Assembly: GCF_000247695.1 (NCBI RefSeq)
Contig: NW_004624849.1
Coordinates: forward strand, 2,580,523-2,644,522
From: Heterocephalus glaber
Lineage: Eukaryota > Chordata > Mammalia > Rodentia > Bathyergidae
Direction of reading: 5' to 3'
Length of the DNA: 64,000 nucleotides
Translations under genes and position numbers: made by a program
Shown here: piece after piece, positions 1 through 11,800 of the stretch
Numbering within the stretch: position 1 is the stretch's first letter
Layout: each line of letters opens with the position of its first letter
The notes under the pieces: model-generated
What the model was told of the DNA's origin: nothing
The model's database searches: none
What the model saw: the letters and a program-made list of their open reading frames with translations, nothing else

Positions 1-533
1 CTGCACTCTCTCCTCTTTCTTCATTGACTCCAATCAGTCTTATGTTATTCTTCTTTGCATCTTCTAGCAGCTGCTGGATTGATTTCTCGTGTTCCCTTAC
101 AATTTTAAAGCAATTTTTCTTTTCCTCCTAACTAATTGCAATCTTATCTTCTATATCTGAAATTCTGTCCTCACATTGATTCATTCTGCTGCGTAGACTT
201 TCAATAGAGTTTTTAATCTCCTGGAAATCTGTTTGCATCTGTTTTATGGATTCCATTTGTTTTCTATGTTGGGATTCCATCATGTTGCTCAGATCCTCTA
301 CTTTTTTTATTTGTATCCTCTCTAGATTTATTAATCATGTCTTGCACTATGGGCACAGTCTTTGCTGTTATCTGAGAAATTATTTCTGATTTCATTTTTT
401 CCAGATCTTCTTTTATTGCCATTTCAGGGAGTCCAGGTGGTTGAGTACCAGATTGTTCCATCTAGTTTCCCTTTGGGGTTGGCGTAGGTGATCTGGAAGT
501 CTGTTTTTGAGGCTTGTTTATGTGTCTTCTCAT
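1..533 (-). pseudogene. L1 ORF1 N-terminal part, degenerate
   Basis: This is the start of a LINE-1 ORF1 (RNA-binding chaperone of L1 retrotransposition) read on the minus strand. The presumed initiator ATG lies at 531-533, and the first codons encode MRRHINKPQKQTSRS. An in-frame TAG interrupts it at 462-464 (codon 24). Reading resumes at 461 with a coiled-coil-like segment (EDLEKMKSEIISQITAKTVP) and is lost by frameshift near 310. The same protein segment is seen in the opposite orientation at 62625-63119, which supports the assignment. It is inactive and cut by the window edge, so its true 3' extent is unknown. Confidence 0.85.
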
Positions 534-778
534 TTCCATGGCGGAGGTGGGGGGTTGCTGCTGGTGCCCATGTGGCTCACCTCCTCTGCCCTAGGAGCAG
601 TGGAATGGTGGCAGGGGAGCCTCCTTCTGAGCACTGGAATTGGCTCACCTCCTCTGCCCTAGGACTGGTGGAATGGCAGCAGGGAGCCTCCTCCTGGGTG
701 CTGGGATTTGCTCACCTCCTCTGCCCTAGGAGCAGTGGAATGGCAACGGGGGAGCCTCCTCCTGGGAGGTGGGATTCA
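534..778 (-). repeat. L1 5'UTR with tandem monomers of about 67 bp
   Basis: Directly upstream of the minus-strand L1 ORF1 start lie three tandem units, each marked on the plus strand by GCTCACCTCCTCTGCCCTAG at 575, 643 and 710 (periods 68 and 67 bp). Each unit also carries a GGAG(C)CTCCT core. Tandem 5'UTR monomers are a known promoter architecture in rodent L1, for example the A, Tf and Gf types of mouse. This monomer does not look like those from memory. Confidence 0.7.
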
Positions 779-779
779 T

Positions 780-1480
780 GATCCAATTATTATAGACAGC
801 CAAGTTAGGTAGAAATATTATAGACAGTCAGATAGGGATAGGCCCTCAAGGGAGTCAGTGCAGAAGATAACACTTTGGAACTGTGGTTTGAGGCACATCT
901 GAAGAAGATTAAAATAATAATGGCCAGATTTACATACTTCCCTAAGGGATAAAGAGAAACTTTAAATTATTAGTACCACCCTTTTGAGATTTCCCATATA
1001 AATTAACCATTATCTCATTAGTGGTGGGCTATCTTCTCCTACCTGTTAAGACTAAGACTACTTAAACTAAGACTAAAGACAAGACAAAGACTATAGATTA
1101 TCAACTCAGGTTACTGATATCATCCATATGCCCTTGCTACTATTGGATCAATATAAGCTAAGTGGCTATACTTGTAATTGTATTGGCTGATTATAATTTG
1201 ACCCACATTGTAACCACCCCTCATGACTTTGCTCTATAAAACTTTCTCAGAGAAATGAGTTCATTGGCAACCCATTTGGGACCCCTCCTGTTTCTCAGGA
1301 GCTATTCCTATTCCTCATTCCTATCCCCATTTCTATTCCCAATAATTTTTCCTACTCTTAACCTTCATTGTTCCATAGAATTCATTCTTCAACTTTGTGG
1401 AACATGAACTCAGTGTATTTGAGAGCTACATTTTCCCTATATCACAATCAATTTCCAAAAGACCCACCTATGAACACTCT
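780..1480 (+). mobile_element. Probable LTR (endogenous retrovirus relic)
   Basis: The stretch has an LTR-like order: an AT-rich body, a TATA-like CTCTATAAAAC near 1230, then a pyrimidine-rich U5-like part with TTTGGGACCCCTCCTG and repeated CCTATTCC, with AATAATTTTT downstream. No coding remnant is seen. The borders are approximate because I could not fix TG...CA ends or target duplications. Class I or II is possible. Confidence 0.4.
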
Positions 1481-1539
1481 AGGCTATTGGGGAACATTCT
1501 AGATCTAAACCTAACATCTGCTCATCCACATCACCCCTA

Positions 1540-1860
1540 AAAGTTCTTCCTTTCTAGAATTAGTAAGCTCATTGTAAAGTTCATACAGAGAAATAGCCCA
1601 ACAGAAATAGGCAGATACATTCTGTAAAGGAATAGTGAAGGGCCTAACCTATCAGATATTCAAAGTACCATGAAGATATGGAGATTTAAAATACCAGGAT
1701 TAGACAGATCAATGAAACATGGAAAAAGTATAGAAACAGGAAACAGGAAAAAACAGCAATTTGGATATATAAAAATTGTGTTTCAAATCACTGGGCATAA
1801 CATGGATTATTTATGAAATACATGGGATAATTGGGTAGCTAACTAGAAAACAAAATTGTC
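1540..1860 (+). mobile_element. Old L1-like ORF2 remnant
   Basis: A weak reading (FIQRNSPTEIGRYIL, later KIWRFKIPGLDRSMKHG) resembles the degenerate ORF2 region of ancient L1M/HAL1 elements. It is broken by stops. The assignment rests on a short peptide pattern only. Confidence 0.3.
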
Positions 1861-2420
1861 TGCTTCTTTCTTTCTCAAAAAATGTACAGCCAGTACCATT
1901 TCACTTATATACTCCCAAAATTTGTGTGAGGCTGGGTTTGATAATTAATTGGATTTAAAGAAAAATATTTGAAAACATGCCAAGCTCTTGCCCAAACATT
2001 GTATCTTATACTAAAATAAATTTCAACCAAGGATGCTGTAGCCATGTTCCTGTCTGTGGTTTCCTTTGTCAAGAGCAAGTCAAAAACCCTTTTGGTGAAA
2101 ATGGTGAGCCAGGCTGGGAGAGGTATGACCTTCAATGTTAGGAGAGGCCAACTCTGGGAGAAACCGATTCTTTCGTGTTATGATCCAGTTGTGAAAAAAT
2201 AAGTCCTCTTCATACAACAAGGAAAAAAATGCTCCTTCTAAACAATGGATTGAAAGTGAATTTGATTTATAAATGAGAAAATTGAGGATGGGAGTCTGAT
2301 TCAGAAACCCTACAACCTATAATAAAAGAAGAGGAAACAGCATGGCATCAACTGTCTCCTGTGATTTGAAGGCCAGTATGATAGAGAGTAATGTTGTGAA
2401 AGAAACTTCTTCATATTAGG
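1861..2420. other. No gene seen; unassigned AT-rich sequence
   Basis: AT-rich sequence without a supportable reading frame or recognised repeat. The 76-codon minus-strand frame at 1905-2135 has no recognisable motif. Confidence 0.5.
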
Positions 2421-2529
2421 ACAAATATCACTGCATCACATTTATTTATCTTTCTGGATATTTTTATAGCCCTTAAAAATATTAAAATAAAATAAATTTC
2501 AGCTGTATCAAAGTCTCAAATATGAAAAA

Positions 2530-3120
2530 TAAAACCATAAAAATACTATTTAAAGATCTTGAAACATTAATTTGGAGATAGGAACAAAACAAAGAAACCA
2601 TAAAGAAAAAGCTGATATTTTTGACTACATAAAAGTTAAGCTTTCCTCCTTGGAAAAAACCACCATACATAGGCAAACAGTGAGCTGTCATCTCTAGCTC
2701 AGGCAAAAGGTTTGACTTATTACTATGTGAATTTCTGACCAAATCCACAAGATAAAGGAAAAAACAATCCAGATGTAAAACTAGCAAGTAAAGCATATCA
2801 TTTCTGACAAGGAAGGATAAACAAGTGTTTTTTAAAAAACATATAAAAAAATACTCAAACTCACCTATAAAACAAATGCAAATTAGGTTATAAGAAGATA
2901 GCTTTTTTTTCCCACTCATCAAATCAGCAAAGTAATGCATGTCATATATTGTTGATGAGGGTGTAAATTAGTACAGTCTGTGAAGAAGCCCATTTGGCCC
3001 TCAAAATTAGCAGTTCACATGCCCTCTGACCCAGAAATTCTAGTCATTTATCCTGTGGATGAAATGTACAAGTGTGTACATGCAGGGCCATTGCATGGAA
3101 GCTGCTCTTGGAAAACAATC
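2530..3120 (+). mobile_element. Ancient L1M/HAL1-type fragment
   Basis: Sequence such as TTGACTACATAAAAGTTAAG, a CCACCATACATAGGCAAACA segment, and later GTTGATGAGGGTGTAAATTAGTACA, GCCCATTTGG and TCTGACCCAGAAATTCTAGTC follow the usual order of the 3' half of old L1 ORF2. The frame is destroyed by many changes. Confidence 0.65.
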
Positions 3121-3888
3121 TAAATGGCTAAGAGAAGAAGACACAATGAATTACCCGTAAAACAGAATAGAAGCAACTGTGCAAGAAATGTGGCTGCTCT
3201 GTGTGCTAATATGGAAAGGTTTTCAGGACAAATAAAAAGGAAAAAATCAAAGGGCAAAGGATGTATATAGTATGTTACCATGTTCCCTTTCTTAGGACAA
3301 CAGGTGCCGGTAGGACACCCCCCCCCATCTGACACCAAAGTGCCTTCAGCAAGGCGCAGTGTGTAGGATGAGGTTTGTGGGGAGGCAGTGAGGCCATGAA
3401 AAGACAACTCTCAGGGCTGACAACCAGCCCTTTCCTCACTGGCAAGGGGGCTTTGCAAGACACTTGGCACTGCTTAGCCATGGTATTTTTGGCCCCACCC
3501 TTCAGAGGAGCTTCCTCAGAAGAGGGCTCAGGCCTGGGAATCTGCATCCTAAATGCTTTCCTAGGTGCTTCCAATGCTCAGTTAGACTTGGAAACCATCA
3601 GCCTAGTCTCTAAGGCTCCTAGAGTTCCCAGGCTGCTTGTCCAAGCAGGGATTGATTTTTTCATTTGACACCGAGGTACTTCCTGCAGTTGGGAGCACAC
3701 CAAGCTGTGTGATGCTGGGCAAGTTTCTAACTTCTCTGAACTTTTGTTTTCTCCTCTTTGAAAGGAGATAAGGCCTGTTATTCCACAGAGTTACTGGGAG
3801 AATTTTACCATCAAAACAAAAGGACAGCTAATATTTATTGCATTCCTTTGACATATCAGTTGCTTCACTGACTATGCTAGAACACTAC
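3121..3888. other. Unique-looking sequence, no gene supported
   Basis: Overlapping frames of fewer than 100 codons occur on both strands (3120-3407, 3275-3574, 3375-3668). Their mutual overlap and lack of domains mark them as chance frames. A C-homopolymer run lies near 3318. Confidence 0.5.
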
Positions 3889-3889
3889 C

Positions 3890-4015
3890 TTCTTCAGCCC
3901 ACAACAGTCCTACTGGCAGGAGCTATTACAGCCTCATTTTATTGAGAAGGAAACTGAGACTCAGAGAAGTTAAGTAACTTGTCCAAGGTCACACAGCCAG
4001 GACCTGGACCCAAAC
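3890..4015 (-). repeat. MIR SINE relic
   Basis: The consensus-like string GAAACTGAGACTCAGAGAAG followed by TTAAGTAACTTGTCCAAGGT and CACACAGCCAGGA is typical of the conserved MIR core. Orientation is given as the usual antisense reading of this motif and was not verified by alignment. Confidence 0.7.
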
Positions 4016-4029
4016 CCAGAGCTGATTCA

Positions 4030-4810
4030 TTTTTTTAAAATTTATTTTTAAAACTGACAGATATAAATTTTATGTATTTATTGTATACAAGTTTTGAAAT
4101 ATGTCTACATTGTGAATGGCTAAATTAGTCTAATTAACACGTGTATTACCTCATATTTTTTTCTTGTGGAGAGAACTCTTAAAATCTACTCACTCAGCAA
4201 TTTTCAAGAATATTACATTTTTTTTTGGTACCGAGGATCAAACTCAGGAACTTGTGCTAGCGAGGCAGGCACCAGAACCACTGAGCTAAATCCCTGGCCC
4301 TAAGAATATTACATTATTAACTGTGGTCATCATGTTGTACAACAGATCTCTTGAGTTTATTGCTCCTATCTAACTAAAATTTGGTATGCAGCCAAATCTT
4401 TATCCATTTACCCACTGACGTTGACTCTGTCCATTAGCTATTATGAATAGTGCTACAGTGAACATGCAAGTGCAGATGTTTCATCCACAACTAATTCCAT
4501 TTCTTTAGTTATATATCCAGTAGTGGGACCAGTAGATCATATGATAGCTCTGTTGTTAATTTTCTGAGGAACCTTCATATTATTTCTATAATGACTGTGC
4601 TAATTTATGTTCTCACCAATAGTGTGCAGGGGCTCCCTTTTTGCCACATCCTTCCAGTTCTCATTATGCTTTGTCCTTTGGATAATAGTAGTTCCGACAG
4701 GTGTGAGACGATAGCTCACTGTGGTTTTAATTTGCATTTCTCTCGTGATTAGTAATGTGGAGCATTTTTTTCATGTGCCTGTTGGCTATTTGTGCATCTT
4801 CTTTTCATAA
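4030..4810 (-). mobile_element. L1M 3' end, antisense, interrupted by an ID SINE
   Basis: Motifs such as AACTGTGGTCATCATGTTGT, ATCCATTTACCCACTGACG and GCTATTATGAATAGTGCTAC, in that order, are the antisense of the 3' UTR and 3' ORF2 of an L1M element. The fragment is split by the ID element at 4219-4301, which therefore inserted later. Confidence 0.75.
4206..4314 (-). mobile_element. ID SINE with 13-bp target-site duplications
   Basis: A tRNA-derived ID SINE on the minus strand: poly-T, GGTACCGAGGATCAAACTC (B-box side), then CCACTGAGCTAAATCCCTGG (A-box side). It is flanked by perfect AAGAATATTACAT copies at 4206-4218 and 4302-4314, proving L1-mediated insertion into the older L1M. Confidence 0.92.
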
Positions 4811-7800
4811 CTGATGCTGTTCACCACTGCACTTAGAATGACTGTCAGTGCAGAGCACTCAGCCAATTCCAGCTATTAGTACTATCAATATCCTGCCACT
4901 GTCATGGCAGAGCAAAGTCCAAGGTAAGGGTTTCAGGCAGGGACGCATGGGTTCAGAGCACATGTTTTGGCCCCAGGAGGCTGGTGCAGGAGATCACTGT
5001 GACCCCATTATTGGTGTGAAAAATAGAAGGTTGGCACTAAATGCTGTGGTCCCTGCTTCAGCCAGATGCTCCTCTTGCCTGGCTTAGCCTCTACCAGTTC
5101 TGTGATGAAGAATAACAATGTCTACTAGGTGAGGGCCTGGCCAAATTATGAGCAGCAGGTGTAGACAGGCTGACCTGGCCTGTCCTCAGGTAATGCAGGC
5201 AAGTGCGAAACTGGCAGAGGCCTTAGAAATCCAGACTGTCACTCACTGCTGCACACTGATGGCTTTAATTAAGGCACAGGACTATAGGTCAAAGCAGCAC
5301 ACGGTCATGGTTGATGCGTGTAAACAGGATCTTGAATTAATCTGCTATTAAGTCTTCTGTAACTGACATCCGCGGTCAGGTTTTTAGCTTGTGGTGAATG
5401 GATTTCTGGAGAGGAGCTTTGTCCTAGAGAAAGAGACCTCAGGGTGAGGGACCTGGGAAAGCTGCTTGAAGAAGGTGAGGCTTGAGCCTTGAACATGGTT
5501 GTAAAAAAGGTAGGAGGGATTGGCAGAGAAGAAAGGAAGAAGATAATTATTTTGGCACCTGCTGGGTGCCAGGAACATTCACATTCAGAACTCTGGATCA
5601 CCCCCTCCATTCTCCTAGATAAGAACTGTGCTTCCCATTCTCCAAATGAGAAAACTGAGGCTTAGAGTTAGCTCTGAATCTGGCCTGAAGTCACAGGGCT
5701 GAAAAAGCAGCATGGGTAGAACAATGGAGTTCCCCCCCATCTGCCACATGCTTCACCATTCACATTCTTACCCTAGTATTGGGGAAAGCCCTGAAGTGTA
5801 AGTGTACAAGTCACCATTTTCTAGAAGCACAAACTGAGCCCTAGAGAGGTGAAGGGGCTTGCTGGGACATGGTCTGTGGTATAACAAAATTCACTCTTTC
5901 CCCAGTACCTGTGAATCTCAGATTGCAAGGAATCCCATGAATCTGCAGTGTATCCAGCCATGATGGAATAAATCCCACACCTTTTCTGTTTGCATACTAA
6001 TTTGCAGTTGTATATAAACTGCTGTTCTATTGTATAAAATAGACATTAAAATGTAACCAATTTCAAAGGGTAACTAATTCATGCTTGCTTTTTCTTTCTG
6101 GGTCCCTTCCCCCACCACTTTCTGATTAAAGGCTACCAAAATACAACTGTTGTACTTGTCAGCAATGAGGACGGAACAGTAAAAAATTGCTGAACAATAA
6201 CCCAGTCTGCTGCAGATGGTGACTGCCTACAGCTACCAGGGCAGGAAGGGCTGGAAGGCCAGCCATTCTAGAGGAGCAGGTCCCAAGAGGCCAGCACTTA
6301 GAATCCACAGTTGTCTTAGACCTGGACACGCATAATAACAGGCATCCTGGAGATCCTTCAGGCCCTTGGTTGAGTCTAGCTCTGCACAGCTCTTCCCAAG
6401 GCACATCCCCTGTGAGATTCCCCCCACCCCAGCCAATGGTGGCTTTGGGCAGTGAGCTAGCCTAAGTTCAGACCCTCCTGACTCCCCAGCCATGTGCCAG
6501 CCCACTTTAATGCATTGCTCCCCTTCTGATTTGTAAAACATTCATTTCTCCTCATTCACATGTTTTTGCCCTTTAGAGGACTTGTTAATATTGGATTTTA
6601 AGAAGCATTAAAAATATTGCTCTCTGTTCTGGCTGGAGCAATAGTTCATAAATTATCGATTTCTACTGGCAGGAAATGAGGATTCGCTTCTTTCTTGAAC
6701 AAAAGTATTTCCATGGCTCGGACTACAGAGGGAGGAGCAGGTCGGGGAGGTAGCAAGTAAAGAGGGTCTTCACCCACCCTAGGCAAAGGGGAAGGAGAGA
6801 CATGGCCCACTGACAAATGGGGTTCAAATTCCTGGCTTTCCTTCCTCTGTTTAGGCCTCTGAAGCAGTGAAATGGGAAGAGTGCTAGGCCAGGCAGAATT
6901 CCTCTTCTGCCTCCCAGCTGTGTGGCCTCTCTAAATTGTAAGTAGAGTAGTGCTGCCTGTAGTAGCACAGGGCTGATGAGAAGAATGAATGAGATGATCC
7001 ATGAAGAAGTCACCATCCTCCACCAGCTCCTAATAAATGGTCATTTTCTTCTTTTCCTCTGGCTTCAGTTCCATTGGAATGGTCAGCCACCACAGTCTAA
7101 CTCTGAAATCAGCACTAGATTGCACCTAGGGCAAGAAGAATTCTAGGGTTCACCAGAGCAGCCTCTGCAATACCTAGAGGGCCCGCAGGGCAACCTAGCA
7201 CTGCCCCTGAGCCTGCCTTATCCACCCGGAGGTGTGAATGACCTTGATCAGGGCCTCTCAGCAGTGTTTGGCTCTGCAGGCTGCCTGCTCTGTGCTCGGG
7301 TGGGAACTGCCTGCTCCCACCCTAGCGTGCCATGCCCCAGGGGACCTATTAGCATGAGACTCAAGCAAGGCTTGGCAGATCAGCCTCCCTGTATGGCAGT
7401 ATTCACTGAAGGCACAGAGATATGGAGAAAGCCAGCTCTCAGAGGCCTAGAAGCTAGGCAGGGGAGGGCTTGGTGCTGGATCTGCCCAAGTACAGGAGAG
7501 GAAGCTGGGTGTTTGCCCTGCTTGTGGGGAGGTGAAGGGAGAGGCCATGGCGGCCCCGTGATCAGTGTGGGACATGGAAGCTGTACACTCAGGTCTGCAC
7601 AGCTCTGCCTCCTCTCAACGAATGACACCTTGGGGGTACATCCAGGAACCCAGAATCAGGTATCTGAGCCCCTGAGCCAGGGGCCCTGAGAAGGCTGAAG
7701 TTCCTCCAGGCTGAAACCCAGCACCAATGTGGAGATTTTCTTCCTAAACAACAAGTGCACAAGCTTTGAATTTTGTTATATAAATTAGAACACAGGCAAG

Positions 7801-8690
7801 TGACTCTCTACGATGCCCTTGACAGTAGTCATTTGTTCTGATGAGCTTTTCAGAGTGGGTTTGTACTACAGCCCCTGTAGTGGTCCTACAAGTGGCCAGG
7901 CCCACAAAAGAGGCAAACATGTGCCTGTTATGGAGAAAAAAATGATCTGTGTCACCAATGTGATCCAACCTCTGTGCTTGAGTGAAGAAACCCAGAGAAG
8001 CCAGAATGTTTAGACAAAAACACACACCTGATTAAGGGCAAAGCCTGATCCTGCACCAGATCTTTTCCAGAATTCTTCCTCATTCTCTCGGCACCTCCTT
8101 AGCCACTGTAACTCTCACCGTTCCCACCTGTAATTGAGGATAATTGTGCATTCATATCCATCTTCCAGGGAGTTCTCCAAGGTCAAACAGGGTGAGATCA
8201 AAGCGGATTACAGCTATGCCCTTGCCTGGACCTGGCATCACCATGTCCTAAATGTCAGGCCTCCCCTGCAGCTGGGGAAAATCAGGTCCCACTCAGCCTA
8301 CTGTTTGCCCACTTAACCTGCTGCTCCCTCTTAGTAGCAGAATTCTGATAATAAATATTTCCTTGAGACTTAATTCTCCCCAGATAACCAGGGCTGGCTT
8401 TTATTTGGTTCACTTGTCAATCAGGAAACATACTATGTGTGCTGACCACAGCCAGGCTGGGAGGTAGGTGAGCTTGTAAGCCTTCAGCTTCCCTCCCTTT
8501 TCTTCCAAGGAGAAACAGGTCAACTTTGCCAGCCTGGCCCTGGGATCTCTTAGGGATCTGCATTATAAAAGAAGAAACCAACGGGGAAATGCTGGTTTCC
8601 AAAAAGAAAGATATCAGAGTCTGGGTCCCTAAGGGAAGAGGTGGTTCCAACTTTACAACCTAAGCCTCTTCTTACTCTATTTGCCTGGAC
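4811..8690. other. Unique DNA with MIR traces; no gene supported
   Basis: Non-repetitive mammalian sequence with MIR-like pieces near 5620-5700 and 5815-5860 (GAAAACTGAGGCTTAGAG, AACTGAGCCCTAGAGAGGTG). Frames such as 7234-7689 (151 codons) and 4848-5087 show no domain, no splice pattern and no neighbour support. An AT-rich stretch at 6600-6670 (with ATCGAT and CATAAATTA) looks like conserved noncoding DNA but was not tested. Confidence 0.5.
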
Positions 8691-8699
8691 AAAGAGCCA

Positions 8700-8800
8700 A
8701 GAGGCTTAACTTTCAAGCTCTGACCTTGACCGTGTGATGTTAGGCAAAACATTCTTCTCTGGATCTCATTTTACTCATCTTAGAATAGGGCTATTTGACC
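8700..8800 (+). repeat. MIR SINE relic
   Basis: The order GACCTTGACCGTGTGATGTT, AGGCAAAACATTC, CTCTGGATCTCATTTTACTC matches the MIR 3' core (loss of precision typical of an old copy). Confidence 0.6.
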
Positions 8801-11800
8801 TGATGGTGGTAAACATTCCTTCCAGCCCCCAAAGTAAATGATTGTGCCATCTATGAGGAATGTTACGTGCCCAGCAAAGGTCAAGATGGGGTGGGGATTT
8901 GTGAAGGATGTTTGTCCTATCAACCAATTCAAAAACAAAGCACAAAATTTACCAGACTTAATGATACAAGAGGACCCTATCACCAGATGATTTACTTTAA
9001 GGGCCACCAAGGCTGAAATGACCTGGAAGAGACATAAGAATGAGAGGGGAGGAGGAGGAATGGGGAGGGAGGCTGAAGTGGCTAAGGTAGCAGTTCAGAG
9101 GAGAGGGGCAGGGCTTGGTGGCTCTTGAATCAAGGGAGAAGCAGCAGGCAGAAGTGGCATGGGCAGTGGTGAGCACTGGGGAGCAGTGAGTTGGGCTGGA
9201 ATGAAGGGACAATGAAGATAAAGTTTAAAGTGCAGGCAGGGTTACTATTGGGATGGCCCCCTTTGCTTTCTCACAGAATCCACTCCTGGGAGCTCTGGAC
9301 TGCAAGATAGTGTTAAGGACTTGTACTCAACCCTGACTATTTAGCCTTCTCTGCCCAGCTGCCTCTTAGATTAATTCTCCTTGCCTCCAGCACTAAAGGG
9401 GAAAACCTGCTCCCTACATGCCATTTGGCTTTGTCTTCTTCTAGGACCACAGAGACCTGGACAGAAGGACAGGTAACTCTTCCAACCATAGACTCATCCA
9501 AGGACATCAGAAGTGCTTTCTCTTCTGAGAATGACACTAAGCAACACAGAAACTAGATAAGAATAGGGGCTGAGCCCAAAACATTGGCAGCCAGCTAAGT
9601 TAACCAAACAAGGAGGCCATAGGCTGGGAAAGGAGTTGGATTCTCTGCTGGCTCAGCCCCTGCTCTGAGGATGTCTCACTCCCTCAGGGCCACGTGTCAC
9701 CTTTGCTGGCAGCAACACAGCTCTGGGTCATGGCTCCTTGTAACAAGCACACCTTAAAGAGAACACAGGGTGAGCAGGCTGTGGGTTGTGGCCGCTGCAG
9801 GCTGAAACTTCCCTAGCCTCTCCTGCCTTGAATTAGCATCAGAATGACCACCACAGAGGCCCTACCTCTCTTCCACTCCCAATTCCCTTTTCCTCTCAGC
9901 TTTTGCCGGTACTGTTCCCTGCACATTTAGAGCTCAGCATAGGACTCACATCCTCTGCAATCCTCCTCTACTTACCCCAACCTCATTCTGATTGCTGCAA
10001 CTCAGGGGCAGCTCCAGACAAAATGGTGGCATCAGGATAGGGACCTTGAAGGAGACCTGCCATAGTCTGTACAGTGATGTCACTTTCTTGAGGCCATGGC
10101 ATCCTGGGAAGAAACAGTGGGAAACTATTGTTTTCATGCTGCTGCTGGTGAGGGGCTGGGCTGCAGCTTGAGCCCTGCTGTCCTGAATCTCAGTCTGGAC
10201 CTTTGTCACTCCATCCCCTGCTGCAGTGTGTAGGCATAGAATCTATTCTAATAGCACTCAAAATTTTTTTGTGGCACTTGTCTAGGTATTGGAAAGACTG
10301 CAGTGAACAAAACAGACTGAGTTCTCAGCTCATGGAGCTCTCATTCTAATGGAAGGAAGCATAAAACAAACATAGAAAATAAGAAAAGGTACAGTATGTT
10401 AGATGGTGATTAGTAGTATCAAAGGAAATAAAGCGGGAAAAGGGAATGCAAAACGCTGGAGACATTTTAAACAGTATGGTCAGGGAAGCCTCATCAAGAA
10501 CAATGATATCTGAACAAAGACTTAAAACAGGTGTGGACATTGGCCATCATATTATGGGAAGGAGTCTCACACATGAAGGGAACAGCATATGCAAAGGCCC
10601 TGAGGCAGGTGATTGCCAGTACTGTGTGGATTGTGGCAGCATTCCTACTCTTTTTCTCTGCATAGCCTGGCCTTCCTGGACCACTGTGCCTCCTACTCCT
10701 GTCATGGCACTGGCCACAGAAGGAAGGTAGCAGCTCATAACTGCCAGAATTCCCTCTCCTCTATTCCACAGAGAGGTCCACAAAGGGCATCACTATGTCC
10801 ATTTACTAAGATAGACTGTTAGGAATTTTCTCCCGTGGCAAACTCTGCTCTCAAACTCAGACCAGAACACTGGCCACCAGCATCATACCCCTTAGGTAGA
10901 CATGGACCCAGTAGCTGGGAGACCATTTGCTGAGGATTATCCAGGTTTCTGTCCACCAACCTCATTGGCAAGGAAGAGCTAAAGGGACCAAGGCAAAATA
11001 CACAGGGAAGCAGCAAAGAATGTTAATGGGACAAGATCAGGAAGATCACAGTATTTACACTGGTGACCTAGAGAGAGACCCAAGATGGGAAGGGCCACCA
11101 GGTCAATAGAGCATGGATGGGCACCAGCTCCAACTCTCAGAGTTTTCACATTTCCTTGGGCTATTGAAGATGTCCAAACCCTTGTCTTCACCCACGTTGT
11201 GTTCCCTTCACTGAGTCATATTCTCTCTGTCATCTGCTCCCACTCAGACTGACTCACTCATGCCAGTAGCCTCAACATGCTTTCCCTTCCCTTCCTGCAG
11301 GTCCCCAAGCTGGCCTCTGGTGCAGAGGTGGCTTGTGGGGACAAAGGGTCAGATGGGGGCAGCAATGGCTCCAGTGTCACCACAGCTGGACAGGGAGGAA
11401 GTGGCAAGGGGAAGCTCTTGGAGCCCCTGACAGGGAGCTCCTGGGTTTCTGCTAAAGGTGATTACAGCATCTGGAAAGCAGGGTAGAAATGAGTTGGAGG
11501 CAACAGGTGAGAGATGGCTGAGCCGAGCGGCATGTGCTCCCTACCAGCCATTCTGCTGTGCTCTCCCCTGGGTATCTCTCCCAGCATTTCCTTCCATTCC
11601 CAATCTTGCCAGATGTGACAGAATTGTTAGGGATGTGTGAGGCATATGATACCCACTGGGGAAGCAATTGACAATAACAAAATTGATGGCCCAAATTAAA
11701 AAAAATCTACTTTTCCCCTCCAACCCAGCATTTACTAAACATTTAAGTTCTGTTCTCCTTTCTCCTGGCAGGGAAGCATTACACAGCCTTGACAGCCAGT

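Noticed and set aside
575..776. Tandem units as a CRISPR-like array
   Set aside because: Repeats are contiguous without unique spacers, in a mammalian L1 5'UTR.
2482..2940. 152-codon minus-strand frame
   Set aside because: Antisense of an old L1; hydrophobic composition comes from AT-rich reverse reading.
7234..7689. 151-codon plus-strand frame
   Set aside because: No domain, no splice or promoter context, Cys/Gly/Pro-rich composition typical of chance frames in GC-richer DNA.
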